Assembly: GCA_015654475.1 (NCBI GenBank)
Contig: JAATGV010000001.1
Span: 19,802 to 83,801 of the forward strand
Direction of reading: 5' to 3'
Source of the DNA: Actinomycetales bacterium
Lineage (GTDB): Bacteria > Actinomycetota > Actinomycetes > Actinomycetales > Microbacteriaceae
DNA length: 64,000 bases
Below the pieces are notes generated by a model. That model saw only the letters and a list, made by a program, of their open reading frames with translations. It ran no database searches and was not told where the DNA came from. Both the position numbers and the translations under genes were made by a program. Below are positions 1-8,900 of this stretch, in pieces (within the stretch, counting starts at the first letter, position 1; every line of letters starts with the position of its first letter).

Positions 1-18
1 GACGCATTCAAGAAGTAA
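1..18 (+). CDS. C-terminal tail of an upstream gene, possibly CsbD family (partial)
   Basis: The first bases read in frame as DAFKK followed by a TAA stop at 16-18, so a plus-strand gene seems to end here. CsbD-family stress proteins often end in this way and often sit beside GlsB/YeaQ and Asp23 genes, so a CsbD-like product is possible. Six codons cannot prove this; the reading rests on context and could be chance. Confidence 0.3.
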   Translation, partial: DAFKK

Positions 19-31
19 ATGCAAGGGGCGC

Positions 32-61
32 GGGGCGGGCCGGAGCTACACGGCCCGCCCC
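32..61 (+). terminator. GC-rich hairpin after the partial first gene
   Basis: An 11-bp perfect stem (GGGGCGGGCCG at 32-42 with CGGCCCGCCCC at 51-61) encloses an 8-nt loop, 13 nt after the TAA at 16-18. There is no clear T-run, as is common for hairpin terminators in high-GC actinobacteria. Confidence 0.5.
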
Positions 62-121
62 AAACTCGGCTCAACAATCTGAACTCAACAAGATCAACAA
101 GATCAACGGAAGGATACCCTC

Positions 122-385
122 ATGGGTTTTTTCAGTTTTCTCCTCCTAGGCCTCATCGCCGGCGCAATCGCGAAACTCATCATCCCAGGCGACCAAGCCG
201 GTGGATGGTTCGCCACTCTCCTGCTCGGCGTGATCGGAGCAATGCTTGGCGGATGGCTTGGCGGGATCATCTTCAACGTCAACTTGGAGTCCTTCTTCTC
301 CCTGTCGACGTGGCTGCTCTCCATCGGTGGATCGGTAATCGTGCTGCTCATCTATGGTCTGATCACAGGGCGACGCGCCAAGTAA
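122..385 (+). CDS. GlsB/YeaQ/YmgE family stress-response membrane protein
   Basis: An 87-aa protein with the usual length and layout of the GlsB/YeaQ (transglycosylase-associated) family. It has an N-terminal hydrophobic segment (about residues 3-20), a glycine-rich GxxGAMLGGWLGG segment near residues 37-50, and a third hydrophobic segment (about 63-82) ending in a basic tail GRRAK. The family is a small inner-membrane protein linked to envelope or acid stress; its biochemical role is unknown. It lies upstream of an ECF sigma factor and two Asp23-like genes, which fits an envelope-stress module. A GGAAGGAT Shine-Dalgarno-like stretch lies about 8 nt before the ATG. Confidence 0.85.
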   Translation: MGFFSFLLLGLIAGAIAKLIIPGDQAGGWFATLLLGVIGAMLGGWLGGIIFNVNLESFFSLSTWLLSIGGSVIVLLIYGLITGRRAK

Positions 386-488
386 CGGCATTCGGAGGCA
401 GTGTTTTGGCTCCAACGACAAAATTCTCTCCCCGCAAGGGGAAGGTATGAGAGGATGGGCACAATGCGCGGCAATTTTGCCGAACGTT

Positions 489-522
489 GGCCCTCGCTGG
501 AGAGGGCCCCTCGAGTGAGGGG
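489..522 (+). promoter_or_regulatory. Two mutually exclusive hairpins in the sigma-factor leader
   Basis: GGCCCTC (489-495) pairs with GAGGGCC (502-508), and CCCCTC (507-512) pairs with GAGGGG (517-522). The two stems share bases 507-508, so both cannot form fully at once. The second stem includes GAGGGG, the only good Shine-Dalgarno candidate, 8 nt before the ATG at 531. This could gate translation of the sigma factor or simply terminate read-through from the upstream gene. Confidence 0.35.
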
Positions 523-530
523 TACGGGGT

Positions 531-1097
531 ATGGATGGTGACCGGTTCAACGAAGCGTTGGAATCTGCTGACGATCGCATCGTCGCAGGCCGCGCTGCTG
601 ACGGTGACACTGCCGCCTTCGCCGTGCTGGTGCGCAGGTACACGCCAATGATGCGCGCCTACACACATCGAATCCTCTCCGGCAGCGCCGAGGTGGACGA
701 CGTGGTGCAAGAATCGTTCATTACCGCCTGGCAGCGTCTACCCGAGTTAGATGACCCAGGTAAAGTGAAGAGCTGGCTGATGCGAATCTCCAGTCGCAAA
801 TCCATCGATCGCGCCCGCGCACACCGACCCCACACCGATATCGACAACATCGACGCCCCAGCCCCAGCCCACAACACGCCACCCCAGCTCGCGGAAACAC
901 AAGCTGGGGTGGCTGCGCTCGGTGCTGCCCTTCAGGAGCTTCCCGACGCCCAACGGGCGTGCTGGGTGCTTCGAGAACTCGGTGAATACGGATACGACGA
1001 GATCGCGCAAGAACTCGACTTGCCCACCTCCACAGTGCGAGGGCTGCTCGCCCGCGCGAGAAAACACATCCTCGTCCAGATGGAGCAGTGGCGATGA
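531..1097 (+). CDS. ECF-family RNA polymerase sigma factor
   Basis: A 188-aa sigma-70 family protein with only regions 2 and 4, as in ECF factors. Region 2 spans about residues 27-98 and includes the core-binding stretch VDDVVQESFITAWQRL. A proline-rich linker follows (about 100-122). Region 4 (about 128-188) contains the helix-turn-helix YDEIAQELDLPTSTVRGLLARA. The stop overlaps the next gene's start as ATGA (1094-1097), so the two are translationally coupled. ECF factors are commonly co-transcribed with their anti-sigma factor, which makes the coupled Asp23-like protein a candidate regulator. The target promoters cannot be read from this window. Confidence 0.9.
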   Translation: MDGDRFNEALESADDRIVAGRAADGDTAAFAVLVRRYTPMMRAYTHRILSGSAEVDDVVQESFITAWQRLPELDDPGKVKSWLMRISSRKSIDRARAHRPHTDIDNIDAPAPAHNTPPQLAETQAGVAALGAALQELPDAQRACWVLRELGEYGYDEIAQELDLPTSTVRGLLARARKHILVQMEQWR

Positions 1098-1723
1098 CCG
1101 ACAAACACGACACTCCCTCCGTGCAAAACCTCAAACTCGAGCCAGAAGACCTCGACGGACACACCCTTGAGGAGCTCACCGACTACCTCGCTGCCGGCCG
1201 CACGCCGCCCAACGCATCCATCGACGCATCCCCTGGATGCCAAATCGTGCTGGACGCCCTCGAACGGCTTCATGCGCTCACTCCGCAACTACTCGTCGAA
1301 GACGCCCAAGCGAAACCAGTCGATGAAGGGTGGGTACAAAAAATCCTCGCAGGCATCGCCCTCGATGCGAGAGCCGGACGCCGTATCCCCATTCCCACTC
1401 CCCTGCCACGCGCAGACCTCGGAATCACCGAAGGCGCCGTCCGCGGCCTGATCAGAGGCGCAGAAAGGGCGGTACCCGGCGCGGTCGTCGGCAGATGCCG
1501 CCTCGAAGGCGAAGTCACGCAGGAAGGGGCGCCCATCCATATCCTTATCGACGCGAGCGTTGCCTATGGCGAACCCATCCCAGACGTTGCACAACGGCTA
1601 CGCGCGGAAATCGCAGAACGACTGAGCGCCCACACACGGCTCAACATCACCGAAATCGATATCACGGTGTACGACATCCAAAAACTCCCCACACCCGTCG
1701 AAGATGACGGTGAGGATAAATAA
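1094..1723 (+). CDS. Asp23/Gls24-like envelope stress protein, candidate partner of the sigma factor
   Basis: 209 aa from the ATG at 1094, which overlaps the sigma-factor stop; a GTG two codons upstream is possible but the ATGA junction argues for 1094. The N-terminal third (about residues 15-70, with LEELTDYLAAGR) resembles the short helical N-termini seen on some actinobacterial anti-sigma and Asp23 proteins. The C-terminal part (about 105-200) has the Asp23 layout: a conserved AVRGLIRGAERAVPGA stretch, then alternating strands and VAQRLRAEIAERL. No membrane segment is visible. Asp23 proteins are membrane-associated envelope-stress proteins in Gram-positives. A role in sigma control is inference from coupling. 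Confidence 0.7.
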   Translation: MTDKHDTPSVQNLKLEPEDLDGHTLEELTDYLAAGRTPPNASIDASPGCQIVLDALERLHALTPQLLVEDAQAKPVDEGWVQKILAGIALDARAGRRIPIPTPLPRADLGITEGAVRGLIRGAERAVPGAVVGRCRLEGEVTQEGAPIHILIDASVAYGEPIPDVAQRLRAEIAERLSAHTRLNITEIDITVYDIQKLPTPVEDDGEDK

Positions 1724-1755
1724 AGAATGAAAGCGAGGATAGATGAGGGGAAGCG

Positions 1756-2127
1756 ATGAATAGTACAGACGATACGAGCCTGGCAGCAGACATCGAGGCC
1801 GCCACACGCGAAGTCCTCGGAGTAGCGGACGTGTACAGGGCAAGCCGCAGCAAGATGTCGCACATCATTGAGGCTGGGAGTCAACTGCTCGGCGTGCGCG
1901 ACGAGGACGCACCACTTGTCACCGTGGTGCGCGGTACCCGCGCTGGCGCCGCCAAAGGCAAAGGAAGCCTTCAGATAGAGATCTCCGTCAGCATGTATGC
2001 AGACCGAAGCGCCGCCGAAAGCGCCGGGCGCATCCACCAATCCATCACCAGCCTGCTCGCGTCTCGCGGCGAACCCGACGCCGACATCCACATCACTGTC
2101 GTTCACTTAGACGAATCCACACAATGA
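1756..2127 (+). CDS. Small Asp23/Gls24-like protein
   Basis: A 123-aa protein starting at an ATG preceded by AGGGGAAGCG. It begins with LAADIEAATREVLGVADVY, continues through a short strand-rich core (VTVVRGT, SLQIEISVSMYA) and ends with ADIHITVVHLDE. This matches the fold pattern of the Asp23 domain in the preceding gene, without its N-terminal extension. It lies 32 nt after that gene on the same strand and so is probably in the sigma operon. No catalytic motif or membrane segment is seen. The family assignment is from pattern, not from a search. Confidence 0.55.
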   Translation: MNSTDDTSLAADIEAATREVLGVADVYRASRSKMSHIIEAGSQLLGVRDEDAPLVTVVRGTRAGAAKGKGSLQIEISVSMYADRSAAESAGRIHQSITSLLASRGEPDADIHITVVHLDESTQ

Positions 2128-2140
2128 AAGGACCGAGCAC

Positions 2141-3082
2141 ATGAACGCCACGCACGTCGGCATCGTCTGGAATCCCTCCAAGACCAGTAAGGAAGACCTC
2201 GAAACCGCTCTCAAGGATTCGATCGGTGACTCGGCACCACAAGTGTCGTGGTTCGAGACCAGCGAAGACGACCCCGGCCGCGAAGCCACTCAACGCGCAC
2301 TCGACGCGAGCGCCGATCTCGTGCTCGCCGCCGGCGGCGACGGCACAGTCCGCGCCGTCGCCGAACATCTCGCCAAGGCCGAGGCCGATGCAGAACTAGG
2401 AATCATCCCCCTCGGCACAGGGAACCTCCTCGCCCGCAACCTCGACATCCCGCTCAACGACCTGCCTGCCGCGTTCGCACACGCCCTCGACGGCAAAGCA
2501 CACCCGATCGACCTCGGCTGGGCCGAGATAGCGCGGCCCGACGGCACCGAACGCCACGCATTCGCGGTAATGGCAGGATTCGGCATCGACGCGCACATGA
2601 TCACCGAGACCAACGACGACCTCAAAGACAAGGCAGGATGGCTCGCCTACGTCGAGTCGCTCGGCCGCGCCGTATCCGCAAGCGAAATCATCACTATCCA
2701 TCTCTCGATTCCAGGACAAGACGCCGTGGAGGAGCAAGCTCACACCCTCATCGTCGGCAACTGCGGCACACTTCAAGGCGGAGTAACGCTACTGCCCGAC
2801 GCCGACCCGGCAGACGGCGAACTCGATCTGTTGATCCTCAACGCAGACGGGATCGGCGGGTGGATGGACACGCTACGGAACATGGTGTGGGACAACGGCA
2901 TCAAGCGGCTGTTCGGCACCAACGACACCGCAGAGAGCAGCGACAGCACCACCCACCAACGGATCACCGCGCTCACGATCGAACTCGACGAGCCGCGGGT
3001 ATTCGAAGTCGACGGCGACGACCTCGGTGAGACAACCCGAATCGAGATCAGCATTCAGCCTGCCGCCATCCTCGTCCGCTAA
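2141..3082 (+). CDS. Diacylglycerol-kinase-family lipid kinase
   Basis: A 313-aa protein with the DAGK catalytic-domain signature: GGDGT at residues 65-69 and LGTGNLLARN at 91-100, which in the family bind the nucleotide phosphates. A C-terminal beta-rich lobe follows, ending with FEVDGDDL. Relatives (DgkB/YegS type) phosphorylate diacylglycerol or related lipids at the membrane. The length is typical. It starts 13 nt after the small Asp23-like gene and probably belongs to the same operon, tying lipid turnover to the envelope-stress group. The exact lipid substrate cannot be read from sequence. Confidence 0.85.
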   Translation: MNATHVGIVWNPSKTSKEDLETALKDSIGDSAPQVSWFETSEDDPGREATQRALDASADLVLAAGGDGTVRAVAEHLAKAEADAELGIIPLGTGNLLARNLDIPLNDLPAAFAHALDGKAHPIDLGWAEIARPDGTERHAFAVMAGFGIDAHMITETNDDLKDKAGWLAYVESLGRAVSASEIITIHLSIPGQDAVEEQAHTLIVGNCGTLQGGVTLLPDADPADGELDLLILNADGIGGWMDTLRNMVWDNGIKRLFGTNDTAESSDSTTHQRITALTIELDEPRVFEVDGDDLGETTRIEISIQPAAILVR

Positions 3083-3190
3083 CCCATTCGCCATTCTCGG
3101 CGCCGGCCGCGCTCTCGCGTCACGCGGCCGCGCTATAGTGCGCATAGCGCCACCATAGGGGCGGCGCTGTCCGACGAAAGCGAAATCTTA

Positions 3191-3850
3191 GTGAACACCT
3201 CAGCATCAGCGCCAAGCTCTGCTCCAGCAACCGAATCGCCATCCACTCCACAGCAACCACAGCACCCGCGCAGCATCGCCGTATTCTGCGGCTCAGCTTC
3301 CGGCACGCGTCCGCAATACGCCGCAGCGGCAAACGCCCTCGGCACACTGCTGGCACAGCGCGACATCCGTCTCGTATACGGCGGCGGTCAAGTCGGCATG
3401 ATGGGTCTTGTCGCCGACGCGGCGCTCGCTTCCGGTGGCGCCGTCACCGGCGTGATCCCCACGGCGCTGTTCGACAAAGAACTCGGACACGCCGGCGTCA
3501 GCGACCTGCGGGTGGTCGAGACAATGCACGAACGCAAACTCGTCATGAGCAATGAGGCCGATGCGTTCATCGCGCTACCCGGCGGACCAGGCACGCTCGA
3601 AGAGATCACCGAACAGTGGACATGGGCACAACTCGGCTACCACAACAAGCCATGCGCGCTCGTCAACGTCGAAGGCTACTTCGACACCCTCGTCGCACAA
3701 ATTCGCCACATGGTCGACGAAGGCTTCGTGAGCGAGGCACACGCTCGCATGGTCATCGTCGAGACGACACCCGAGCGAGCATTGCACGCGATCGAGAATT
3801 ATCACGCCCCGGCAAGCAAATGGGCGGGCCGCTCAATCACGATGCGCTAG
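3191..3850 (+). CDS. TIGR00730/LOG family Rossmann-fold protein (nucleoside monophosphate phosphoribohydrolase)
   Basis: 219 aa from a GTG start. The first about 26 residues are Ser/Pro-rich and probably unstructured. The LOG lysine-decarboxylase-like fold follows: SIAVFCGS near 28, VYGGGQVGMMG at 62-72, HERK at 113-116 and the defining PGGPGTLEE at 130-138. Family members cleave the N-glycosidic bond of (cytokinin) nucleoside 5'-monophosphates, releasing base and ribose 5-phosphate. A role in nucleotide clean-up is more likely than hormone production here. The older label 'lysine decarboxylase' is wrong for this family. Confidence 0.85.
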   Translation: MNTSASAPSSAPATESPSTPQQPQHPRSIAVFCGSASGTRPQYAAAANALGTLLAQRDIRLVYGGGQVGMMGLVADAALASGGAVTGVIPTALFDKELGHAGVSDLRVVETMHERKLVMSNEADAFIALPGGPGTLEEITEQWTWAQLGYHNKPCALVNVEGYFDTLVAQIRHMVDEGFVSEAHARMVIVETTPERALHAIENYHAPASKWAGRSITMR

Positions 3851-4033
3851 ATCGAAAGAACGACGCGCTCAGGGGAGGCGCGACGCGCAGGGCCGAAGGC
3901 TCAGTCGATACGCGATTCAGACGCCCGCGCGATGTTTTCAGCGCAATCACGGCCGCGCGATGTTCCTTGTGTCAAGAGATCGCGAACTGAACAGCACTTA
4001 CAGCGAGCGACACGCGACGACACCGCCACGCCA

Positions 4034-6718
4034 TTACGCAGTGAGCTGACCGCGCTTGCGGCCCAACACCTTGACCGCCTCGACCAGCGCGAAGACGACC
4101 AACCCCATGACAATGGGGAGAGCCCATCCCATGAACCCAAGGGCCGCCGAGCCGAACAAAGTGTGCATCACCGGCACATACACGAAGATCACCTGAAATA
4201 CGACGAGCACGCCAACTGCAGCCCAGATCACCCAGTTGCCTTCAAAAACCCGGAAAGTGAAACTCGACGATGACAAGAACCGGCAGTTGAACAAGTAAAA
4301 CAGTTGCCCGAACGCGAGCGTCTGCACGGCGATGGTCTGGCTCTCGGCAAGCCCTGCGCCCTGTCCCTGCGCAAAGAAGAACGTGAACAAAGTCGCCCCG
4401 GCAATGAGCAACGACACCACCAACACATGTGCGAGGGCAAACCCAGGCAGAATCGATCCGCCCGGTTTGCGAGGCATCCGGGCCATGATGTCCGGCTCGG
4501 CAGGTTCGTATGCGAGGGCGAGTGAGAGCGTAATGGCGGTGACCATGTTGATCCACAGCACCTGAGTCGGCTGCAAAGGCAAAGTGAACCCGAACAGCAC
4601 TGCTAGCAAGATCACGAGCGACTGCGCGCCATTCGTCGGCAACAGAAACACGACAGATTTGCGCAAGTTGTCGTAGATTCGCCGGCCCTCTTCGACCGCG
4701 CGTTCGATCGACGCGAAGTTGTCGTCGGCAAGCACAATCTCGGCGGCCTCCTTTGTCGCCTCGGTGCCCTTGATACCCATCGCGACCCCGACATCCGCCT
4801 TGCGCAGTGCGGGTGCATCATTGACACCGTCACCCGTCATCGAGACAACCTCGCCCTTGGCCTGCAGCGCGGAGACGATGCGGATCTTATGCTCGGGGCT
4901 GGTGCGTGCAAACACGTTCACGCCCTGCACCACGGCCTTCAGCTTCTCCTGGCTCATCTCCGCCAACTCTGCGCCGGTCAGAACCGCCACATCCCCTTCG
5001 CCGACAATGCCCATCTGGCGGGCAATCGCGACCGCGGTTCCCGCGTGGTCACCGGTGATCATCTTCACGCCGATGCCGGCAGCGTGACACTTTGCGATCG
5101 CCTCAATGGCTTCGGGCCGCGGCGGATCAATGATGCCGACCAGCCCGCGAAAAGTAAGGCCGGCCGCGATGTCCTTGTCTTTGAGCTTGTGCGCACCTGC
5201 GCCGGCCGGAAGCGATGCTGCCGCCAAAACGCGGAGACCCTGATCGCTCAACTCGTCGATCTTCTGTTGCCAATAGTCGCGTTCGAGCGGCTTGACTTTT
5301 CCATTCGGGCTGAGCTGCTGGATGCTGCGGTCCAGAAGGCGGTCTGGCGCACCTTTGACGAGAATCACCATCTCTCCCGTTGCCGACTTGCTCAACGTAG
5401 CCATGTACTTGTTCGCGGAGTCGAACGGCAGAACGGCGACGCGCTCGTACTCGTCTGCGGCAAAACCCGCCTTTACGCCGAGGGTGCGCAACGCCCCTTC
5501 GGTCGGCTCACCGACGATAGTCCACCGACCTTCGTCGTTCTGGGCAAGCTGGGCATCGTTGCACACGGCCATCGACTCGATGACCGCGCGCAAATCCGGA
5601 AAACCGTTCAAGGTGATCTCAGCGCCGGTCAGCGAAATGTCCCCCACAGGCTCATAGCCAGTCCCCGAGACGTCGAACGAGCGCTTGCCCGTCACGACGA
5701 CGGTCGCCGTCATCTCATTCTTGGTGAGGGTTCCCGTCTTATCCGAGCAGATCGTCGTGACTGAGCCGAGCGTCTCGACTGCGGTGAGCTGCCGAGTTAT
5801 GGCATTGCGTTTCGCCATCGACTGCACCCCAAGCGCGAGCGTGATCGTCACAAGAGCGGGCAGGCCCTCAGGAATCGCAGCGACAGCGAAACCGATCGCC
5901 GCGGAGACAATCTCATCGACATCGAACTCGTGCACGTACCGCCCGATGAGCACCATCACCGCGGCCATGCCCAAGATCGCCACCGAGAGCTGTGTGCCGA
6001 ATTTGCGCAACTGCTTCGTCAACGGCGTCTCAAGGCTGTCAACGTTCGAAATCATCGTCTGAATCGCGCCGATCTCGGTGCCAGACCCCGTGGCCGTGAC
6101 CACTCCCTCAGCCTGACCCGCGGTGACGATGGTGCCGGAGAACAGCATGGAAGTGCGATCGCCAATCCCTGCATCGGCATCCACCGCCTTCACCGACTTC
6201 GATGCAGGCACAGACTCGCCAGTCAGCGCGGCCTCTTCGACGCGCAACGAAGTGGAAGTGATGAGACGAATATCGGCAGGAACCTTGGCACCAGGGCCAA
6301 CCCGCACGATGTCGCCAGGCACAACACTGTCTGCGGCAATCGTGGCCCAACTGCCATCGCGCAGCACCTGCGCATCCGCCGAAAGCATGTTGCGGATGCC
6401 ATCGATCGCCTTCTCGGCGCGACCCTCCTGCAGAAAACCGATCACCGAATTGATAATGGCGACCGCGATGATGATGGCGAAATCGATCCACTCGCCAAGC
6501 AGCGCCTTCAAGACAGCCGAACCGAGCAAGATATAGATGAGGATGTCATTGAAGAAACTCAAGAAAGCGAGCACCGGATTACGCTTCTTAGGCTCGGGCA
6601 GCTTGTTCGGGCCGAAACGTTCGAGTCGCACCTGCGCGTCGGCGCTACTCAGGCCGCCAGCATCGGCAGAAAGCTCGGCAAGTACGTCTGTGGGTGAGAG
6701 TGAATGGGGGCTCGCCAT
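4034..6718 (-). CDS. P2A-type (Ca2+-transporting-like) P-type ATPase
   Basis: An 894-aa cation pump with all P-type landmarks. There is an N-terminal cation-ATPase domain (about 5-70), the actuator motif LTGES (165-169), the membrane motif PEGLP (283-287), the phosphorylated aspartate in SDKTGT (D326), the hinge region [12 protein letters not shown] near residue 610, and a C-terminal block of six hydrophobic segments. PEGLP is typical of P2A Ca2+ and related Ca2+/Mn2+ pumps, which export the ion from the cytoplasm. It stands alone, convergent with the LOG gene, with no visible regulator beside it. The precise ion is inferred from subfamily motifs. Confidence 0.92.
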   Translation of the reverse strand: MASPHSLSPTDVLAELSADAGGLSSADAQVRLERFGPNKLPEPKKRNPVLAFLSFFNDILIYILLGSAVLKALLGEWIDFAIIIAVAIINSVIGFLQEGRAEKAIDGIRNMLSADAQVLRDGSWATIAADSVVPGDIVRVGPGAKVPADIRLITSTSLRVEEAALTGESVPASKSVKAVDADAGIGDRTSMLFSGTIVTAGQAEGVVTATGSGTEIGAIQTMISNVDSLETPLTKQLRKFGTQLSVAILGMAAVMVLIGRYVHEFDVDEIVSAAIGFAVAAIPEGLPALVTITLALGVQSMAKRNAITRQLTAVETLGSVTTICSDKTGTLTKNEMTATVVVTGKRSFDVSGTGYEPVGDISLTGAEITLNGFPDLRAVIESMAVCNDAQLAQNDEGRWTIVGEPTEGALRTLGVKAGFAADEYERVAVLPFDSANKYMATLSKSATGEMVILVKGAPDRLLDRSIQQLSPNGKVKPLERDYWQQKIDELSDQGLRVLAAASLPAGAGAHKLKDKDIAAGLTFRGLVGIIDPPRPEAIEAIAKCHAAGIGVKMITGDHAGTAVAIARQMGIVGEGDVAVLTGAELAEMSQEKLKAVVQGVNVFARTSPEHKIRIVSALQAKGEVVSMTGDGVNDAPALRKADVGVAMGIKGTEATKEAAEIVLADDNFASIERAVEEGRRIYDNLRKSVVFLLPTNGAQSLVILLAVLFGFTLPLQPTQVLWINMVTAITLSLALAYEPAEPDIMARMPRKPGGSILPGFALAHVLVVSLLIAGATLFTFFFAQGQGAGLAESQTIAVQTLAFGQLFYLFNCRFLSSSSFTFRVFEGNWVIWAAVGVLVVFQVIFVYVPVMHTLFGSAALGFMGWALPIVMGLVVFALVEAVKVLGRKRGQLTA

Positions 6719-6786
6719 GTCACCTATCTTTCCATGCCGGCCGCGGCTCGCCGACCAACCTCCGCGATGTTGCCGATCGACAAGCC

Positions 6787-7728
6787 TCAGAACGCCGGCC
6801 GACCGCCGCTAACGGCCACGGCACGAGCCGAGAGAAGCGCACCCCGCTCCGCCGATTCCTGAACGCTGCGGCCCGAGACAAGAGCAGCCATGAAACCAGC
6901 AGCATAGGCATCCCCCGCGCCAGTCGGATCGACCACAGCCGCGGCGGGAGCGGCCTCGACCTCGAACACCCCTTCCCCGGCAGCGACAAGGCTGCCATGC
7001 GAGCCCAGCGTCATCGCCACTGTGTCGAAATGCTCCCGAAGGGCGCGAAGCGCCCAAGAAGTGTGGCCCGCGCCCGTCAGTTCCAGTGCCTCATCGGCAT
7101 TCGGGAAGACAACATCCGCTCCAGCGATCGCGTCCAGAAACCGAGCGGCGCCATACTTCCCGATACCGCTTGCCGAAGCCGGGTCGACCGAAACCATCAG
7201 CCCGCGTTCGTGCGCATCGGCGACCAGAGACGCGACCTCCGCGCCACTCTCGCCATCGGACCCGAACAACGAATACCCGGTCAGGTGCAGCGCTGCCGCA
7301 CCGTCAAGGATGTGGCGGTCGACAAGCCGAGGAAACATCGCGGCATTCGCACCACGATCAGTCAGCATGTCACGCCTCCCCTCCACAGCATCGAGGATGA
7401 GCACGATGCGGCCCGTCGGAAGCAACGCGTCGCGAAGCAGCCGTGCATCCACGCCATAGCCGGAAAAAATCCGCTTATGCTGCTCGGCATCCTCGGCAGC
7501 GACCCGGCCGACGAAAGTGACATCCACCAACCCGGTCTCCGCCATCCAGCACGCCGCATTCGACGCCGATCCACCCGGCCGCACCACAATCGATGACGGC
7601 GTGTCGGTGTCTGGAGAAATCGGGCCAGAAGGGGTGACGAGGATATCGTCGATGACGTCGCCGACGACAACGATCCGCGGGCGCCCCACCGGCGCACCAG
7701 CAAATTCGCCGAACGTCAGATCAGGCAT
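6787..7728 (-). CDS. psuK: Pseudouridine kinase, PfkB family
   Basis: 313 aa. I use the ATG at 7728 (MPDLTFGEF) because it overlaps the psuG stop by 8 nt; an upstream in-frame ATG at 7776 would add an arginine/proline-rich stretch inside psuG. The protein is a PfkB sugar kinase with GGSASNAA near residues 52-59 and the anion-hole/catalytic motif DPTGAGDAYAAGF (about 267-279). PsuK phosphorylates pseudouridine to pseudouridine 5'-phosphate, the substrate of PsuG. The specific name rests on the coupling to psuG, since PfkB kinases have many substrates. Confidence 0.85.
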   Translation of the reverse strand: MPDLTFGEFAGAPVGRPRIVVVGDVIDDILVTPSGPISPDTDTPSSIVVRPGGSASNAACWMAETGLVDVTFVGRVAAEDAEQHKRIFSGYGVDARLLRDALLPTGRIVLILDAVEGRRDMLTDRGANAAMFPRLVDRHILDGAAALHLTGYSLFGSDGESGAEVASLVADAHERGLMVSVDPASASGIGKYGAARFLDAIAGADVVFPNADEALELTGAGHTSWALRALREHFDTVAMTLGSHGSLVAAGEGVFEVEAAPAAAVVDPTGAGDAYAAGFMAALVSGRSVQESAERGALLSARAVAVSGGRPAF

Positions 7729-8641
7729 CGCTCTCGGCCGACCAGGCTGTGGCGATCTCGGCCGCGAGCCGCACATTGTTGCGTGCGATATTCAGATTGA
7801 TTTCGAGGCTCACACCACCCGACGCCTCGACGATGTACGAAAGCAGGAACGGAGTCACGGCCTTGCCGCGCAGCCCCCGCTTGTCGGCCTCGGCGAGCGC
7901 CTCCGTGAGGATCGCGTCATGCGTGACCGGGTCCCACTGCTCGGCCTCGGGCAGTGGGTTGGCAACGAGGATTCCCGAACCCGTGCCGATCTCGGCATTA
8001 GCCCTCATGATCGCGGCAATCTCGTCAGCCGACTCAACCCGCCAGTCGATGTCGTAGCCTGAACTCGTCAACCAGAAGCTCGGGAACGTCGAGGTACGAT
8101 AGCCGACCACCGGCACACTGAGCGTCTCGAGCCGCTCAAGCGTTGCCGCGATATCAAGAATCGACTTGACCCCTGCCGAGACGACGGCAACAGGCGCTGA
8201 GGCGAGAATGCTCAAGTCAGCTGACTCGTCGAACGACTCCGATGCATGCCTGTGCACCCCGCCAAGGCCACCCGTCGCGAACACGCGGACGCCGGCTTTG
8301 GCAGCGAGATAGGCAGTAGATGCGACCGTCGTGGCGCCGCTTCGGCCGAGCGCCGCGAGAATGGAAAGGTCGCGAACGCTGGCCTTGAACATCTCCTCTT
8401 CAGCAATGCGACGCACCCCCTCATCGTCGAGGCCAACATGCGGCACCCCATCGAGCACCGCGACGGTGGCCGGCACCACATCGCGCGAACGCAGAATCTC
8501 TTCGAACTCTTTGGCCGCCTCCCCGTTGCGCGGCCGCGGCAATCCATGAGAAATGATGGTGGATTCGAGCGCCACGACAGGCTTTCCCGCTGCGAGGGCG
8601 CGCTGAACTTCTGCGGAGACAATGATGTTGGTGTTGGGCAT
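7721..8641 (-). CDS. psuG: Pseudouridine-5'-phosphate glycosidase
   Basis: A 306-aa protein of normal family length. It carries the hallmark ALESTIISHGLPRP (about residues 24-37), FATGGLGGVHR (about 121-131) and the late GSGILVANPLP and PFLLSYIVEASGG stretches. PsuG cleaves the C-glycosidic bond of pseudouridine 5'-phosphate, giving uracil and ribose 5-phosphate. It lies first in the operon and overlaps the kinase. Together they degrade pseudouridine from RNA turnover. No nucleoside transporter is encoded next to them in this window. Confidence 0.93.
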   Translation of the reverse strand: MPNTNIIVSAEVQRALAAGKPVVALESTIISHGLPRPRNGEAAKEFEEILRSRDVVPATVAVLDGVPHVGLDDEGVRRIAEEEMFKASVRDLSILAALGRSGATTVASTAYLAAKAGVRVFATGGLGGVHRHASESFDESADLSILASAPVAVVSAGVKSILDIAATLERLETLSVPVVGYRTSTFPSFWLTSSGYDIDWRVESADEIAAIMRANAEIGTGSGILVANPLPEAEQWDPVTHDAILTEALAEADKRGLRGKAVTPFLLSYIVEASGGVSLEINLNIARNNVRLAAEIATAWSAESDA

Positions 8642-8784
8642 AACGACTTTCGATCAGGTGCCGCGTCTGCCCCTGAGCATGGTGCTCGGCGGGCTGCGCC
8701 GGCATCGTGTGTACGGCGCACCCATTTTAGCAACGGGGTTGGGCGTTGCAGCGAGCCTTCGCCGAGGGCTGCGCCGGGCCGTCG

Positions 8785-8834
8785 CGATGCGGGGACGCTG
8801 CGATGCGGAGGACGGTGCGATGCGGGGGACGCGC
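8785..8834. repeat. Three tandem copies of a 16-17 bp GCGATGCGG-containing unit
   Basis: GCGATGCGG(A/G)GGACG-like units start at 8785, 8801 and 8818, each 16-17 bp with few mismatches. They lie in the 259-bp divergent gap between psuG and the beta-glucosidase gene. Head-to-tail iterons in a shared promoter region could be regulator sites, or a short slippage-generated array. Confidence 0.6.
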
Positions 8835-8900
8835 GGACACTCACGATACTGACATGATTGAGTGGATACGGCCCCGTGCGGCCAGAAGTGAGGATGCAGC

